From Voacanga thouarsii (taxonomy: Eukaryota; Streptophyta; Magnoliopsida; Gentianales; Apocynaceae): a stretch of DNA of 64,000 nucleotides. Under the pieces are notes generated by a model that did not search any database, had not been told where the DNA came from, and worked only from the letters and a program-made list of their open reading frames with translations. A program made the translations under genes and the position numbers. Of this stretch, positions 48,101-60,398 are shown piece after piece (position 1 is the first letter of the stretch; each line of letters begins with the position of its first letter). Location of the stretch: NCBI GenBank assembly GCA_026120185.1, contig JANUWF010001218.1:558001-622000 (forward strand). Reading direction: 5' to 3'.

Positions 48101-51100
48101 AGTTTATGTATAGAATAATGGTTGTTTGAAATTCTGCAGAGAATAATTGCATTCTGAAATTGCAAAGTCTATGAGTTTTAAATGTGTATGCACAGAATAA
48201 TGATCGTTTGAAATTCTGCACAGAATAATTGCAGTCTGAAATTGTTTATAGTATGTAGTTATTGTTTCTACCATGCATTGGAATTGGTTATAGAATTCTG
48301 ATATTTTCAATCTTGAGCTTTGACAATCGTATTTAATTAGACAAACATTTGGAGTGAAAGTACTCCATCTTTGCATTTTATATGAACTGAATCACTAAAA
48401 ACATAATGTAAAATTGAGAGAGAATACTTATGTGGATAGAATAATTGCATTTTGAAAATTGTTCATCTTTGCATTTTATATAAACTGAATCAGTGAAGAC
48501 ATAGCGTATTAATTAAACTAATTATTTGAATTATGTGCTAAGTATATTGGGTGTCTATATAAATATGATTGGGAAACCAATCGGTATTTTGCGACGATGG
48601 TTCACCATGAGAAGTCCACGCATGATACACAATAAATTAAGTGTATATAAAGTATTGAAAAAGTATTTTTTTCAAGCGTTTTATTTTGTTATAAAAATAT
48701 TGTGTTTTAGGTTAGTTGTTTTAATAATGTGCTAAGTATATTAGGTGTCTATATAAACATGATTGGGAAACCAATCGGTGTTTTGCGACGATGATTCACC
48801 ATCAGAAGTCCACGTATGATGCACAATAAAGGAAGTTTATATAATATATTGAAAAATTATTTTCTCAAGGTCTTTGTTGTTTTATGAAAATGAGCCAATG
48901 TTAAATGACCTAACTGCTTATTTAGATATGCTATTAGGTTAGCTGTTTATTAATGTGTTGAGTATATCGGCTATGTAACTCAAAAAGAGTATTGTAGATT
49001 TTATAGGAGTATCTAATTACCAAGAATTTAAATGCTATCCACATGTTTCGTCAATTGAAGAAATTGTTCGATAGCAATAAAGAGGCTTTTGTTGTATATA
49101 AAACACATATAATGATCATATTTCTATTTCAAAATAACAAAAGCATTAATTATTTGAATTCTTCAAGATGCCATTTCTGCTTGCAGTTGCAGCACTCGAG
49201 AGTTCAGACTCCCAATCCATCTCTCTCACTCATTTTTTTTTCCCCTTGAAGATGGAGAAATATGTAATTGTTACCATATTTTCGAGTTGATGCAGTAGGA
49301 GCTTCATATCAATGATATTTTTTTTGCTGGACTCTATTTCTTAGTATTTATGACATACTGAAGAGAAATATGCAGTGAATTGTTTCCATATTTTGTTACC
49401 ATATTTATGTTATACTGAAAAAAAGCTTGTTTTGGAAAATGGTGAATGATGAAAACCTTGTTTCGAAAAAAACAGAATGTGCTTATCGATGTGTTTGTTG
49501 TTGTGTATGTTCATGGTTTATATTGATTGTCTTTTATTCATTATTATGCTTGTCAGAGTATAGTGAAGTAGCTAATTCATGTCAAGTGTGGAGAAAATAA
49601 TGACAATTTAAAATTCTGATGAGTTTGACAAAATCTATGAGCTTTAAAAAGTTTATGCATAAAATAATGGTTGTTTGAAATTCTGCAGAGAATAATTGCA
49701 TTCTGAAATTGCAAAGTTTATGAGTTTTAAAATGTGTATGCACAGAAGAATGATAGTTTGAAATTCTGCACAGAATAATAGCAGTCTGAAATTGTTTATA
49801 GTATGTAGTTATTTTTTCTACCATGCATTGGAATTGGTTATAGAATTCTGATATTTTCAATCTTGAGCTTTAACAGTAGTATTTAATTAGACAAACATTT
49901 GGAGTGAAAGTACTGCATCTTTGCATTTTATATAAACTGAATCACTGAAAACATAATGTAAAATTGAGAGAGAATACTTATGTGGACAAAATAATTGCAT
50001 TCTGAAAGTTGTTCATCTTTGCATTTTATATAAACTGAATCAGTGAAGACATAGTGTATTAATGAAACTAATTATTTAAATTATGTGCTAAGTATATTGG
50101 GTGTCTATATAAACATGATTGGGAAACCAATCGGTGTTTTGCGACGATGGTTTACCATCAGAAATTCACGTATGATGCACAAGAAATTAAATGTATATAA
50201 AGTATTGAAAAAGTATTTTTTTCAAGCTTTTTATTTTGTTATAAAAATATTGTGTTTTAGGTTAGTTATTCTAATAATGTGCTAAGTATATTGGGTGTCT
50301 ATATAAATATGATTAGGAAACCAATCGGTGTTTTGCGACGATGATTCACCATCAGAAGCCCACGTATGATGCACAATAAAGGAAGTTTATATAATATACT
50401 GAAAAATCATTTTTTCAAGGTCTTTGTTGTTTTATGAAAATGAGCCAATGCTTATTTAGATATGCTATTACGTTAGTTGTTTATTAATGTGCTGATTATA
50501 TCGGCTGTGTAACTGAAAAAGTATTGTAGATTTTACTGGAGTATCTAATTAGCAAGAATTTAAATGCTATCCGCATGTTTCATCAATTGAACAATTTGTC
50601 ATCATTCACCATTCCACTATTCTCTTATGATTATTCATTTTTGGCTTTTTCAAGCGTTTTATTTTGTTATAAAAATATTGTGTTTTAAGTTAGTTGTTTT
50701 AATAATGTGCTAAGTATATTGGGTGTCTATATAAGCATGATTGGGAAACCAATCGGTGTTTTGCGATGATGGTTCACCATCAGAAGCCCACGTATAATAC
50801 ACAATAAAAGAAGTTTATATAATATACTGAAAAATCATTTTCTCAAGGTCTTTGTTATTTTATGAAAATGAGCCAATGTTAAATGACCTAACTGCTTATT
50901 TAGATATGCTATTAGGTTAGCTGTTTATTAATGTGCTGAGTATATCGGCTGTGTAACTGAAAGAGTATTGTAGATTTTACAAGAGTATCTAATTAGCAAG
51001 AATTTAAATGCTATCCACATGTTTCATCAATTGAAGAAATTGTTCGATTGCAATAAAAAGGCTTTTGTTGTATATAAAACACATATAATGATCATATTTC

Positions 51101-52080
51101 TATTTCAGAATAACAAAAGCATTAATTATTTGAATCTTTCAAGATGCCATTTCTGCTTGTAGTTGTAGCACTCGAGAGTTCAAACTCCCAATCCATGTCT
51201 CTCACTCACTCACTCATTTTTTTTTTTTCCTTGAAGAAGAAGAAATATGTAATTGTTACCATATTTTCAGGTTGATCCAGTAGGAGCTTCATATCAATGA
51301 TAGCTTTTGTTGTATATAAAACACATATAATGATCATATTTCTATTTCAAATTAACAAAAGCATTAATTATTTGAATCCTTCAAGATGCCATTTCTGCTT
51401 GCAGTTGCAGCACTCGAGAGTTCAAACTCCCAATCCATGTCTCTCACTCATTTTTTTTTTTCCTTGAAGAAGAAGAAATATGTAATTGTTACCATATTTT
51501 CAGGTTGATCTAGTAGGAGCTTCATATCAATGATATTTTTTTGGCTGGACTCTATTTCTTCAGTATTTATGGCATACTGAAGAGAAATATGCAGTGAATT
51601 GTTTCCATATTTTGTTACGATATTTTCAATGTGTTTGTTGGTGTGTATGTTGATGGTTCATGTTGATTGTCTTTCATTCATTATTATGCTTGTCAGAGTA
51701 TAGTGAAGTAACTAATTCATATCAAGTAGCTAATAAATGTGTATGCACAGAATAATGATAGTTTGAAATTCTGCATATAATAATCGGAGTTTGAAATTGT
51801 TTACAGTATGTAGTTATTGTTTCTACCATGCATATGAATTGGTTATAGAAATTTGATATTTTCAATCTTGAGCTTTGACAGTAATATTTAATTAGACAAA
51901 CATTTGGTGTGAAAGTACTGCATCTTTGCATTTTATATAAATTGAATCACTGAAAACATAATGTATAAATGAGAGAGAATACTTATGTGGACAGAATAAT
52001 TGTATTCTGAAAGTTGTTCATCTTTGCATTTTATATAAATTGAATCAGTGAAAACATAATGTATTAATCAAACTAATTAT
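45180..52080 (+). repeat. ~1.55-kb higher-order repeat
   Basis: The core pairs sit in a larger repeat. The pair at 46,979/47,182 recurs at 48,534/48,728 and 50,084/50,278, a period of about 1,550 bp. Landmarks recur in step: ACATACTGAAGAGAAATATG at 46,250, 47,806, 49,351 and 51,573; TCGATGTGTTTGTTG near 46,381, 47,937 and 49,486; CTACCATGCATTGGAATTGG near 46,710, 48,267 and 49,818. The last copy (50.6-52.0 kb) is rearranged, with an internal duplication of a ~230-bp piece (about 51,065-51,300 and 51,305-51,535). Confidence 0.85.
47450..47560 (+). repeat. exon-like segment repeated in the array
   Basis: After TTTTACAG, a plausible splice acceptor, the sequence encodes EHLSSKNLNAIDMFRQLKKL followed by FDSNKEAFVVY. 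The same segment recurs at about 45,217, 49,008, 50,540 and 50,982 with changes such as MFHQLKK. It reads like a captured exon amplified with the repeat. I do not recognise the parent gene. Confidence 0.4.
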
Positions 52081-54797
52081 TTGAATTATGTGCTAAGTAT
52101 ATTGTGTGTCTATATAAACATGATTGGGAAACCAATCGGTGTTTTGTGACGATGGTTCACCATCATAAGCCTACATATGATGCACAATAAATTAAGTGTA
52201 TATAAAGTATTGAAAAAGGATTTTTTGAAGTCTTTTATTTTGTTATAAAAATATTGTCTTTTAGGTTAGTGGTTTTAATAATGTGCTAAGTTGGTCATCT
52301 TTGCATTTTATATAAACTGAATCAGTGAAAACATAATGTATTAATCAAAGTAATTATTTGAATTATGTGCTAAGTATATTGAGTGTCTATATAAACATGA
52401 TTGGAAAACCAATCGGTGTTTTACGACGATGGTTCACCATCAGAAGCCCACGTATGATGCATAATCAAATAACTGTATATATATATATTACTGAAAATTC
52501 ATTTTTTCAAGCCTTTTATTTTCTTATACAAATATCATCTTTTACCTTACTTTTTTAAATAATGTGCTAACTATATTGAGTGTCTACATAGACATTGTTC
52601 TTATAGATTTGTTTAAGTGTTTATACACACATGAATAGCAAACCAATAGGTGTTTTCTAATAGTTTTAGAAGTTCACATATAATGAACAACAAAATGTAC
52701 AATGTTGTTTTCAAAAGGCAATCTGAAATTACAGAATAGGTACAATAATCATGTATTAAAAATACACAATACATGAAGAGTTAAATGTATAAAACGCTAG
52801 TATTCACAGTCCTCTCTAGTTTGCATTATTTTCCAAAAGTAAATTTTCCTATATAATTAGAATCAATGAAAAAAGAAAGAATTAGATTATAAAAATTGAA
52901 CATTTGAATGTGAAATTGAAAGATACTCACATGATGGTACATTGTGAAATACTTCTAAATACACAATATTTTTTGTGTATGTTTTGAATTGTGCATCATC
53001 TTCCAATGCTAGGATCTTCAATTCATTTGGATTCTTTACTTTTGAAACAGCAACATAGAGTTGTCCATGACTAAAAATAGGCTTTGGTAAGTACAATCCA
53101 ACATGTTCCAAAGTTTGTCCTTGACTTTTGTTGATTGTCATTGCATAGTAAATTTTTATTGGGAATTGTCTTCGTCGTATTACAAATGGCAATTTACTTT
53201 CCGTTAGAGACATATCAATTCGCAGGATGAATTTGTGTAGCCCAATATGTGATCCTGAAATTATTTCTACCTCAATTACAAATTTACCTGTTTGTGTTAT
53301 GATGAGCCTTGTTCCATTGCACATTCCTTCACTTTGATTTAGATTCCGTAATAGCATGATTGGAACTCCTACTTTGAGTTCAAGGTTATGATTTAGAATT
53401 CCTAAAAATTGTAAGCTGTTTAAAAATTCCGTTGGGTACAAAACATCTTCTCCTGTAACATGTCCAATTGATTTATCAATGACATCTGAGCTTTTGTACT
53501 GTTGCAACTCATCAGGAATCATTTGCATTATAAAGGCATTGATTTGATCAACCGTTTCATTCCTTGGTGTTAGCATTGCTCTGTTTATTAGATATTTCTT
53601 ATTACATCTTAGAGCATCGAATTCCTCATAAACTGCATTAAAAATTGCTTTGACTGGATTTTCTGTTTCCTGCACTGTATGTTTCTCTGGTATTTTGATC
53701 CAACATGCTTCTTCATCAATTGTTCTTGAAATTGAATGCTCAATACCATTTCCAATTCTTAGAATCCAATATGAGAAATCTTTGAGTATACATTCTTCTT
53801 CAGCTTCTGATGAAGAATTTTGGAGACGCATATTTGTGTTTAATGTTAATACCTATGAACATATGGAAAATAAGAAAACATTAAGTGTAATGAAGTAAAT
53901 ATATATTGTAATCTAATTTGTAATGCTAAATTTACCTCACAGATACTCCAAATCTCTGAATTGTTTATTGCCGAGTTAACAATTTGTGACCTTGTACCTT
54001 TTGGTATTACTTGGAGTATTTGTCTAAAATCACCTCAAAGTAAAATTGTTTTGCCACCAAAAGAAAGTTCTTTTTTGAAACCTGGGGATCCACTGAGTAT
54101 ATCCTTCATTGTCCTGTCTACTGTCTCAAAAACATTTTTATCATTCATTGGTGCTTCATCCCATATAATTAATGAGCATCTCTGTATCAATTCTGCTAAC
54201 TGAGTTCCTTGTTTTATTAAACATGTACTATCTCCGCTGCACTTTAATGGGATTTTGAATCTGCTATGAGCTGTTCTTCCACCAGGTAACAAAAGAGTTG
54301 CTATTCCTGTTATTTATGAAGAAAGAAAAAATTATCTACTACCAATATAAATTTGATAGAATAGTATGTTCTTTTGTTTTACCTAATGATGCAACAGCTA
54401 AGACAATTTTTTATTCTGACCTTAGCCTTGTAATGATTGTTTTATAAACAAATGTTTTGCTTGTTCCCCTATATCCATAAAGAAAAAATAGCTTAGACTC
54501 ATTCTTTATCACTGCATTCACCACTTTTTCATAAACACTTCTTTGTTCAACATTAAGCTGATGAAACATACTCTGATGTTCTTCTTCTAGTTCATTTATA
54601 TCATATGAAATCTCTTCCCTGAGTAATTTCTTGTTAAAATCATACACCATTCCTTCATCGATCATTGGTAACCCTTGAAAGTCACTCAATGATTTGCCAT
54701 ATCCAAGCAACATTTTTTGGATGTTACAAAGAGTGAAAATTTTCAACTATTCTTCACTTAGCTTCAATGTTGGTGACTTTAACATCTTTCGTTGCTT

Positions 54798-54802
54798 GTG
54801 CA
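54798..54802. repeat. copia target-site duplication, left
   Basis: GTGCA directly precedes the element end TGTTGGGATTC. The same five bases follow the other end at 60,394-60,398. Confidence 0.9.
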
Positions 54803-54927
54803 TGTTGGGATTCGTGGACTCCTAAACGCGGAAAACATCTACGAATCCCTCCCGAGGACCCAAGTAAACGATTAAGAAGATCTAAGCTTTAAGAGTTACC
54901 TCTGGTTGCTGTAATCGAAATCCTTCG
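54803..54927 (-). repeat. truncated 3' LTR of the copia element
   Basis: Matches 58,945-59,070 with a few differences up to CGAAATCCTTCGATT, where it joins pol sequence. Only the LTR 3' end remains. Confidence 0.9.
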
Positions 54928-56163
54928 ATTCTGAACCTTTAGGTGGGTTAACCAAAGTCCAAACTTGGTTATCATACATGGATTGCATCTCAGACTTCAT
55001 AGCCTCTAACCATTTTCTAGAGTCAGAACTCTTAATGGCTTCTTGATAGGAAGTGGGCTCATCATTAACCATAAGCTCCACATTGTGATCGTCAGTGATG
55101 AGAAATCCATATCTCTCAGGTTGTTGACGAACCCTATCAGATCTTCGAGGTCCTTGTTCTATAGATATAGGCTCATCTTGGACTTGTGAGCCATCTAATC
55201 GAGATTCATTATTTGGTTCAGGCACTAATTGTGGCTCTTGAATCTCATCTTGATGAGGTTCGAGCACTAACCGTAGTCCTTGAATCTCATCAAGATGTAT
55301 TTTACTCCCATCGATTCTTTTGGAAATAAATTCCTTTTCAAGAAAGAATCCATTTCGAGCAACAATTACTCTATTTTCTTTTGGGAGATAAAATTGATAT
55401 CCTTTAGTTTCTTTAGGATACCCCACAAATATGCATTTATCGGATTTAGGTGCAAGTTTATCGAGATAATAAACGCTTTACATAAACTTCACAACCCCAA
55501 ATCTTCGAAATAACAAACTAGGTTGTCTCCCGATCCATATCTCATATGGCGTTTTACGAACCGATTTAGATGGAACTCGATTTAGTATGAATGCGGCAGT
55601 CTCCAGGGCATAACCCCAAAAGGAGATTGGAAGATCGGTTTGACTCATCATTGATCGAACCATATCTAATAAAGTCCGATTTCTCCGTTCGGATACACCA
55701 TTCCATTGAGGTGTTCCTGGTGGAGTTAATTGGGAAATAATTCCACAATTTTTAAGATGCTCGTCAAACTCGTGGCTTAAGTATTCACCACCTCGATCCG
55801 ATCGAAGTGTTTTGATACTTTTGCCAAGTTGATTTTGTACTTCATTTTGAAATTCTTTGAATTTCGGAACGATTCAGATTTGTGTTTCATCGGATACGGG
55901 TAGCCATATCTGCTTGAAATCATCTGTAAATGTAATGAAATGCTTGAAATCCTCCTCTAGCGAGTGAATTCATTGGTCCACATACATCGGTATGTATTAG
56001 GCCCAATAAATCGAGTTGCCCTTTCATTTTGTCTTTTGAAAGGCGCTTTAGTCATTTTGCCTAATAAACAAGAATCACATGTTACGTAAGATTCTAAATC
56101 AAACGATTTTAGAAGCCCATCATTATGAAGCTTTGTTATGCGTTTCTCATTTATATGGCCCAA
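54928..56163 (-). pseudogene. copia integrase and start of the RT region, broken
   Basis: Pieces on the minus strand are a zinc-binding GAG-pre-integrase segment (MGHINEKRITKLHNDGL, CDSCLLGKM; 56,163-55,957), the end of the integrase core (MVRSMMSQTDLPISFWGYAL, then LNRVPSKSVRKTPYEIW; 55,663-55,478) and a linker into the reverse-transcriptase region (SYQEAIKSSDSRKWLEAMKS, NQVWTLVNPPKG; 55,426-54,928). Frameshifts separate them, and the integrase core between is damaged. The frame ends at the deletion junction with the LTR, before any catalytic RT motif. Confidence 0.85.
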
Positions 56164-57500
56164 ACGACAATGCCGAAGTAAGTCCGATTTAAATCATTGG
56201 ATTTCAATCTCTTAGTATTTATATTATAGATAGACATGTACGAAGATCCACGAAGATTTAGAATATAAAGCCCATTCGATAATGAAGCATCTCCATAAAA
56301 AATACCGTTTTTATTAATGGAGCAAATGTTATTCCTAATAACAAATTCAAAACCTTCTAAATCCAAACAAGAAACTGAAATAATATTCCTACTCATAGCG
56401 GGAACATAAAAACAATTGTTCGGTTCTAAAACAAGCCCATTGGGCAAAATTAATTCAAAAGTTCCTACGACTCTCTGCGGCAACTTTTGCTCCATTCGCA
56501 ACTCGTAGGTCCACCTCGCCTTTTGCCAAGGCTCTACTCCTTTTTAGACCACTGCACATTTACACAAATGTGAGATCCACAACCGGTATCCAATACCCAT
56601 GAATCGAGAAGTAGATAAATTAATTTCAATAACATAAATACCAGAGCGGCGGTCTCACTGCCCTTCTTTTTCTTTGCTTCCAAATAGAGCTTGCAATTTC
56701 TTAACCAATGTCCTTGTTCTCCACAATGGTGGCAAGCTCCCTCCTTTGGTGTTTTGGCCTTAGGTTTGGGCTTGAACTTGGACTTTGCCTTGTCCTTACC
56801 CTTACTAGCCATGACCTTGCCCTTTTGGTTGTTCTTTTTGCCTTTCCCTTTTTGAACCATTAGAACACTAGGAGTATTCTTCTTAATGTTCAGTTCAGCT
56901 TGTTTTAGCATCCCATGCAATTCAGTAATGGATTTCTCCATATTATGCATGTTAAAATTCATGACAAGCTGGTCATACTCGGCGGGTAAAGAGCCCAAGA
57001 TCAAATCCGTGGCCATGTCATGATTAACAGGAGCACCAAGCTTATCAAGATGATCTAGATAGCCCTTCATTTTAAGGACATGAGCACTTACCGAGGTGCC
57101 AGAAACCATCTTACATGCATTTAACGCCTTGTGAGTTTCAAATCTCTCTTGTCGTGCTTGCTCTTGGAACATTTCCTTGAGATGCACAATCATGTCATAT
57201 GCCTCTGCTTCTTCAAGCTGTTTTTGAAGTTCGGAGTTCATGGTTGCTAGCATGAGGCAAGTAACATCGTTGGAGTCATCTTTGTGCTTACTATAAGCAT
57301 CTTTTTCAGCTTTTGAGGCGTTATTTGCTTGGAGTAGGGGGAATAGGATTTTCAAGAACATAGAGCCTTTTTTCTTGCTTAAGAACAATTCTTAAGTTTC
57401 GTGCCCAATCAAGAAAGTTAGTCCCACTAAGCTTGTCTTTCTCAAGCACGAGATCGCAATGAATTATTCCAATCTGTTTGTTGCCATTATCTACATACAA
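56151..57500 (-). pseudogene. copia gag and protease, broken
   Basis: Gag begins near 57,500 (LSGTNFLDWARNLRIVLKQE) and shifts frame near 57,350 into a 284-codon frame. That frame has a CCHC knuckle, CHHCGEQGHWLRNC, near 56,730-56,690, preceded by a Lys-rich stretch. The protease active-site segment WVLDTGCGSHIC follows at about 56,605-56,570; many copia proteases have DSG or DTG here. Another shift leads to 56,501-56,151 (LPNGLVLEPNNCFYVPAMSR, NIISVSCLDLEGF), the protease C-terminal and pre-integrase region. Confidence 0.85.
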
Positions 57501-58929
57501 AAATATGCAAAGTAATTAATTTTTGAGACTCTAACGAAAAACTCCCACTAAAAGCATTTAAACTTTTTGAAACTTCAACATTTTGATGTTTCGTAGTGGG
57601 GAAAAATATTTTGTTTTAATCATAAGTAAGCTTTGGCTTTAATCTTATAATTAAATAAAAATTCTAATTTTAAATGAGATAGACATCAAATGTCCCGGCT
57701 AAAAATATCTCATAAAATGCCCTAGGCCCAAAACCATTTTGATAGCCCGAGTTAAGTCAAACCATATCAAACATATGGAAAACTATTTTCCATCTTATCT
57801 CACTCGAGATAATCAAAAGCATCCTACTTTGGCGGGAATGACCATATGATGATCTAAGTAATAACAAGTGTTTGATTTTGGAAGGCATTTAACACTTAAA
57901 TTTTTTTTCTTAAAAAAATTTGATTGGATTGTAGTAAGCAGGAAATAAACATATCAAATATGCATGCAAGACATAAATAAAAGTGACATAGCATGGCCCA
58001 TAACCTATGTTGATCATCACGAGCAAAGTGAAGATCAAGGTGGTCAATCTAGGTATATGAACTCCTTAAGCATTCTCTAATGCCTTGAGCATACTCCTCC
58101 TTGGTTGTAAATGTCGACTGCCGTCTTCTTTTACATTGGATAGTAAAATTAAAATAATTCTGTTCTAGGAAAGCGGTACAATTTTACAACAATGAAAAAC
58201 GACACGCGAGCCGTATTTAAAAATTACAACTTAAAACAACCATAATGTAACCGACCAATCACATTGGGATAAAACGGGCCATGCTATGCACTATTCAAAA
58301 TAATCCACAACTACAATCAAAAACATTAACGAATAACACACAACGAACGAGTTAGTTGGGGTTCCAAGGGGCAACGCCCACTGCGGAGTCAAGGCGGCGC
58401 CCTGCGAGTCCAAGGCGGCGCCCACGCTGAGGTCCGCGGCCGGTCAGCAGGCGAGAGTCAAGGGCAGCGCCCGTAAGAAAAACGATTTTTCCTACTCTCA
58501 TTGAATGAGATTTTGCCTTCCGATTTCGAAAATTAATCAAATTAACGTTCGGACCCCTTAATAACCATCGCAGTGAAAATTCATATTACGAGACAATATG
58601 CGATCTTTTAATCATATTTATACGAGATAACATATTATCATGTCCAGATTAATAAAAGCAATTCGCAAATATAGAACGACGGATAGCATGCTTACGATAC
58701 CATTACAACATGACCAATTTACGGACAATACTGCAACTAATGCAGTGCGATCAGGCGACTAAGATGCATACATTAAACCTAATTCGAGCGATCTGCATGC
58801 TAAGTATTCTAAAATCATAATCATGCGAACATGCTTGATACATACCCGTTAAATTCATATATACATATTATACATGTATTCAACAATACGATTAATACGA
58901 GATAAATCAACCTAATCGTTTAGCAAGTT
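57501..58929 (-). other. copia 5' untranslated leader
   Basis: About 1.4 kb between the primer-binding site and gag, without recognisable coding. A GC-rich patch at 58,358-58,475 has repeated GGCGGCGCCC words, in strong contrast to its surroundings. Confidence 0.6.
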
Positions 58930-58941
58930 GCTACGATACCA
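58930..58941 (-). other. copia primer-binding site
   Basis: Immediately after the 5' LTR the minus strand reads AAG then TGGTATCGTAGC. This matches the usual initiator-tRNA-Met primer-binding site at TGGTATC and AGC, with changes between. Confidence 0.75.
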
Positions 58942-58944
58942 CTT

Positions 58945-60393
58945 TGTTGGGATTCGTGGACTCCTAAACGCGGAAAACATCTACGAATCCCTCCAGGGAC
59001 CCAAGTAAACGATTAAGAAGATCTAAGCTTTAAGAGTTACCTCCGGTTCTTGTATGTCGAAATCCTTCGATTACAGTTTGCGTTGTTGTACGTTCGACCC
59101 GAACAATCACCGAGACAGTTGCGGTATGCGAACGTCCTCTACGGATACACACCGCGAACTCACTCGATACCGGGAGTGCTAGCGCCTAGGGTTTGAGAGG
59201 TTTTTTTTTCTACGGTAGAGAATGGCACGAATGTTCTCAACCGAAAAATTGGACTATCGAAAGACGGCTAGGGTTTTCTTAAAAAACCCTCGAACCTCTT
59301 AGAGTCCAACCCTAATCATATCTTATCATATTCTAATTTAAATTCAAATTAAATTAAAGCTGATATGATAAGATTACGCCATTATCTCGGTAATTTAACT
59401 AATTATTTTACCGAGTCGATTCTTATAATCTGGATATCATCCAGATTCATCGAACTTGGTCACGGAAAAATAACCTAACAAGTTCGCTTATTGTGTGACC
59501 CTATAGGTTCATTTAACATCGCGGCGATGCCTAAATCGTATTTAAATGGCCCACAAGTTATAAGCGGTTTCTAGCAAAACATTATAACTATCCGAGGTTA
59601 AATGAAGATCGGTGATCTCTTTGAACCAAACCATAATTTTATATTTAGTCCCTTTGTCACACGATATCCAGATTAAGCATAAGGCACGGAGCATGTCATC
59701 CTTATTAAGCTTAATCAATTATTTCTTGATTTCATAGTAGACTTGTTCAAACAAATGATATCAATATCTTAGATTGATATATTTGAGCACGGCCATGCAT
59801 TTTTTAACGAGTCTAACTTATCAAGGGGCCCATGGATATCTCTCCCATAATTGAGAGGGACAAATTCCTTCACAATCAATCATATTCCTCTCCTTGATTT
59901 ATTTTATATCCAACGAGTAGTCTAATTTATTATCCGGTTAAAGACAACTTTAGACAATGTCAAAATATAGAATTTATCAAGTAAGAAACTATGATGAATT
60001 TAGGTCGAAGGACTTTCAATATTATTATGGCTAGAAAGTACTTATGACATATTCCATGAAGTACTCTCACAGTGGGTCATGTCCAATACAATGTTCTCTA
60101 ACATTTATTTATGTCTTGACTCGATATCACAAATATCCATGGCCGAGTAAAACATAGCCATCAAGTCACAAACATACTAATCTTAATTTATTATTATTCC
60201 AATAATAATAATCGATCGAGGACAGACTTTAGAATAGTCATTGTATTCATTGTAGGGTTTTACTATCAAGTCACGTACTTGATGACCAACAAAACAAAAC
60301 TCACTATTCATGGAAAGGAAAGCCTCATATTATTATATAAAATATAATGACAATTGTATAAGTACAAATTAACTCTAGGGCATATCTCCAACA
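58945..60393 (-). repeat. copia 5' LTR
   Basis: A 1,449-bp LTR that on the minus strand begins TGTTGGAGATATGCCC and ends GAATCCCAACA, with the TG...CA ends of LTR elements. Its 3' end is duplicated at 54,803-54,927. Confidence 0.9.
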
Positions 60394-60398
60394 GTGCA
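60394..60398. repeat. copia target-site duplication, right
   Basis: GTGCA, identical to 54,798-54,802. Removing the element and one copy restores the Helitron helicase reading DDILHKQRKML. Confidence 0.9.

Larger units (their letters stand above)
44940..52463 (+). repeat. Helitron 2 array: ~98-bp cores
   Basis: Cores homologous to those of Helitron 1, here on the plus strand: about 44,940-45,037; 46,979-47,076; 47,182-47,279; 48,534-48,631; 48,728-48,825; 50,084-50,181; 50,278-50,375; 50,706-50,803; 52,089-52,186 and 52,366-52,463. There is a truncated start at 52,281 and a decayed copy from 52,562. Each begins TGTGCTAAGTATATT and ends ATGCACA. The centre has ACCAATCGGTGTTTTGCGAC and the near-palindrome GATGGTTCACCATC. 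Pairs lie ~195-205 bp apart. One frame (VLSILGVYINMIGKPIGVLR, then RWFTIRSPRMMHN) is open in most copies. Confidence 0.92.
54803..60393 (-). mobile_element. Ty1/copia LTR retrotransposon, internally deleted
   Basis: A 5.6-kb element inserted in Helitron 2 Rep/helicase, coding on the minus strand. It has a complete 5' LTR (58,945-60,393), a primer-binding site, gag, protease, integrase pieces and the first part of the reverse-transcriptase region. It then joins directly to the last ~125 bp of the 3' LTR. Most of the RT domain, RNase H, the polypurine tract and ~1.3 kb of the 3' LTR are missing. The GTGCA duplication at both ends shows the deletion happened after insertion. Order PR-INT-RT marks it as copia rather than gypsy. 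It cannot move on its own. Confidence 0.93.

Noticed and set aside
58352..58540. 62-codon Arg/Gly-rich ORF in the copia leader
   Set aside because: Arises from the GC-rich repeated patch; lies between the primer-binding site and gag without a matching copia protein.
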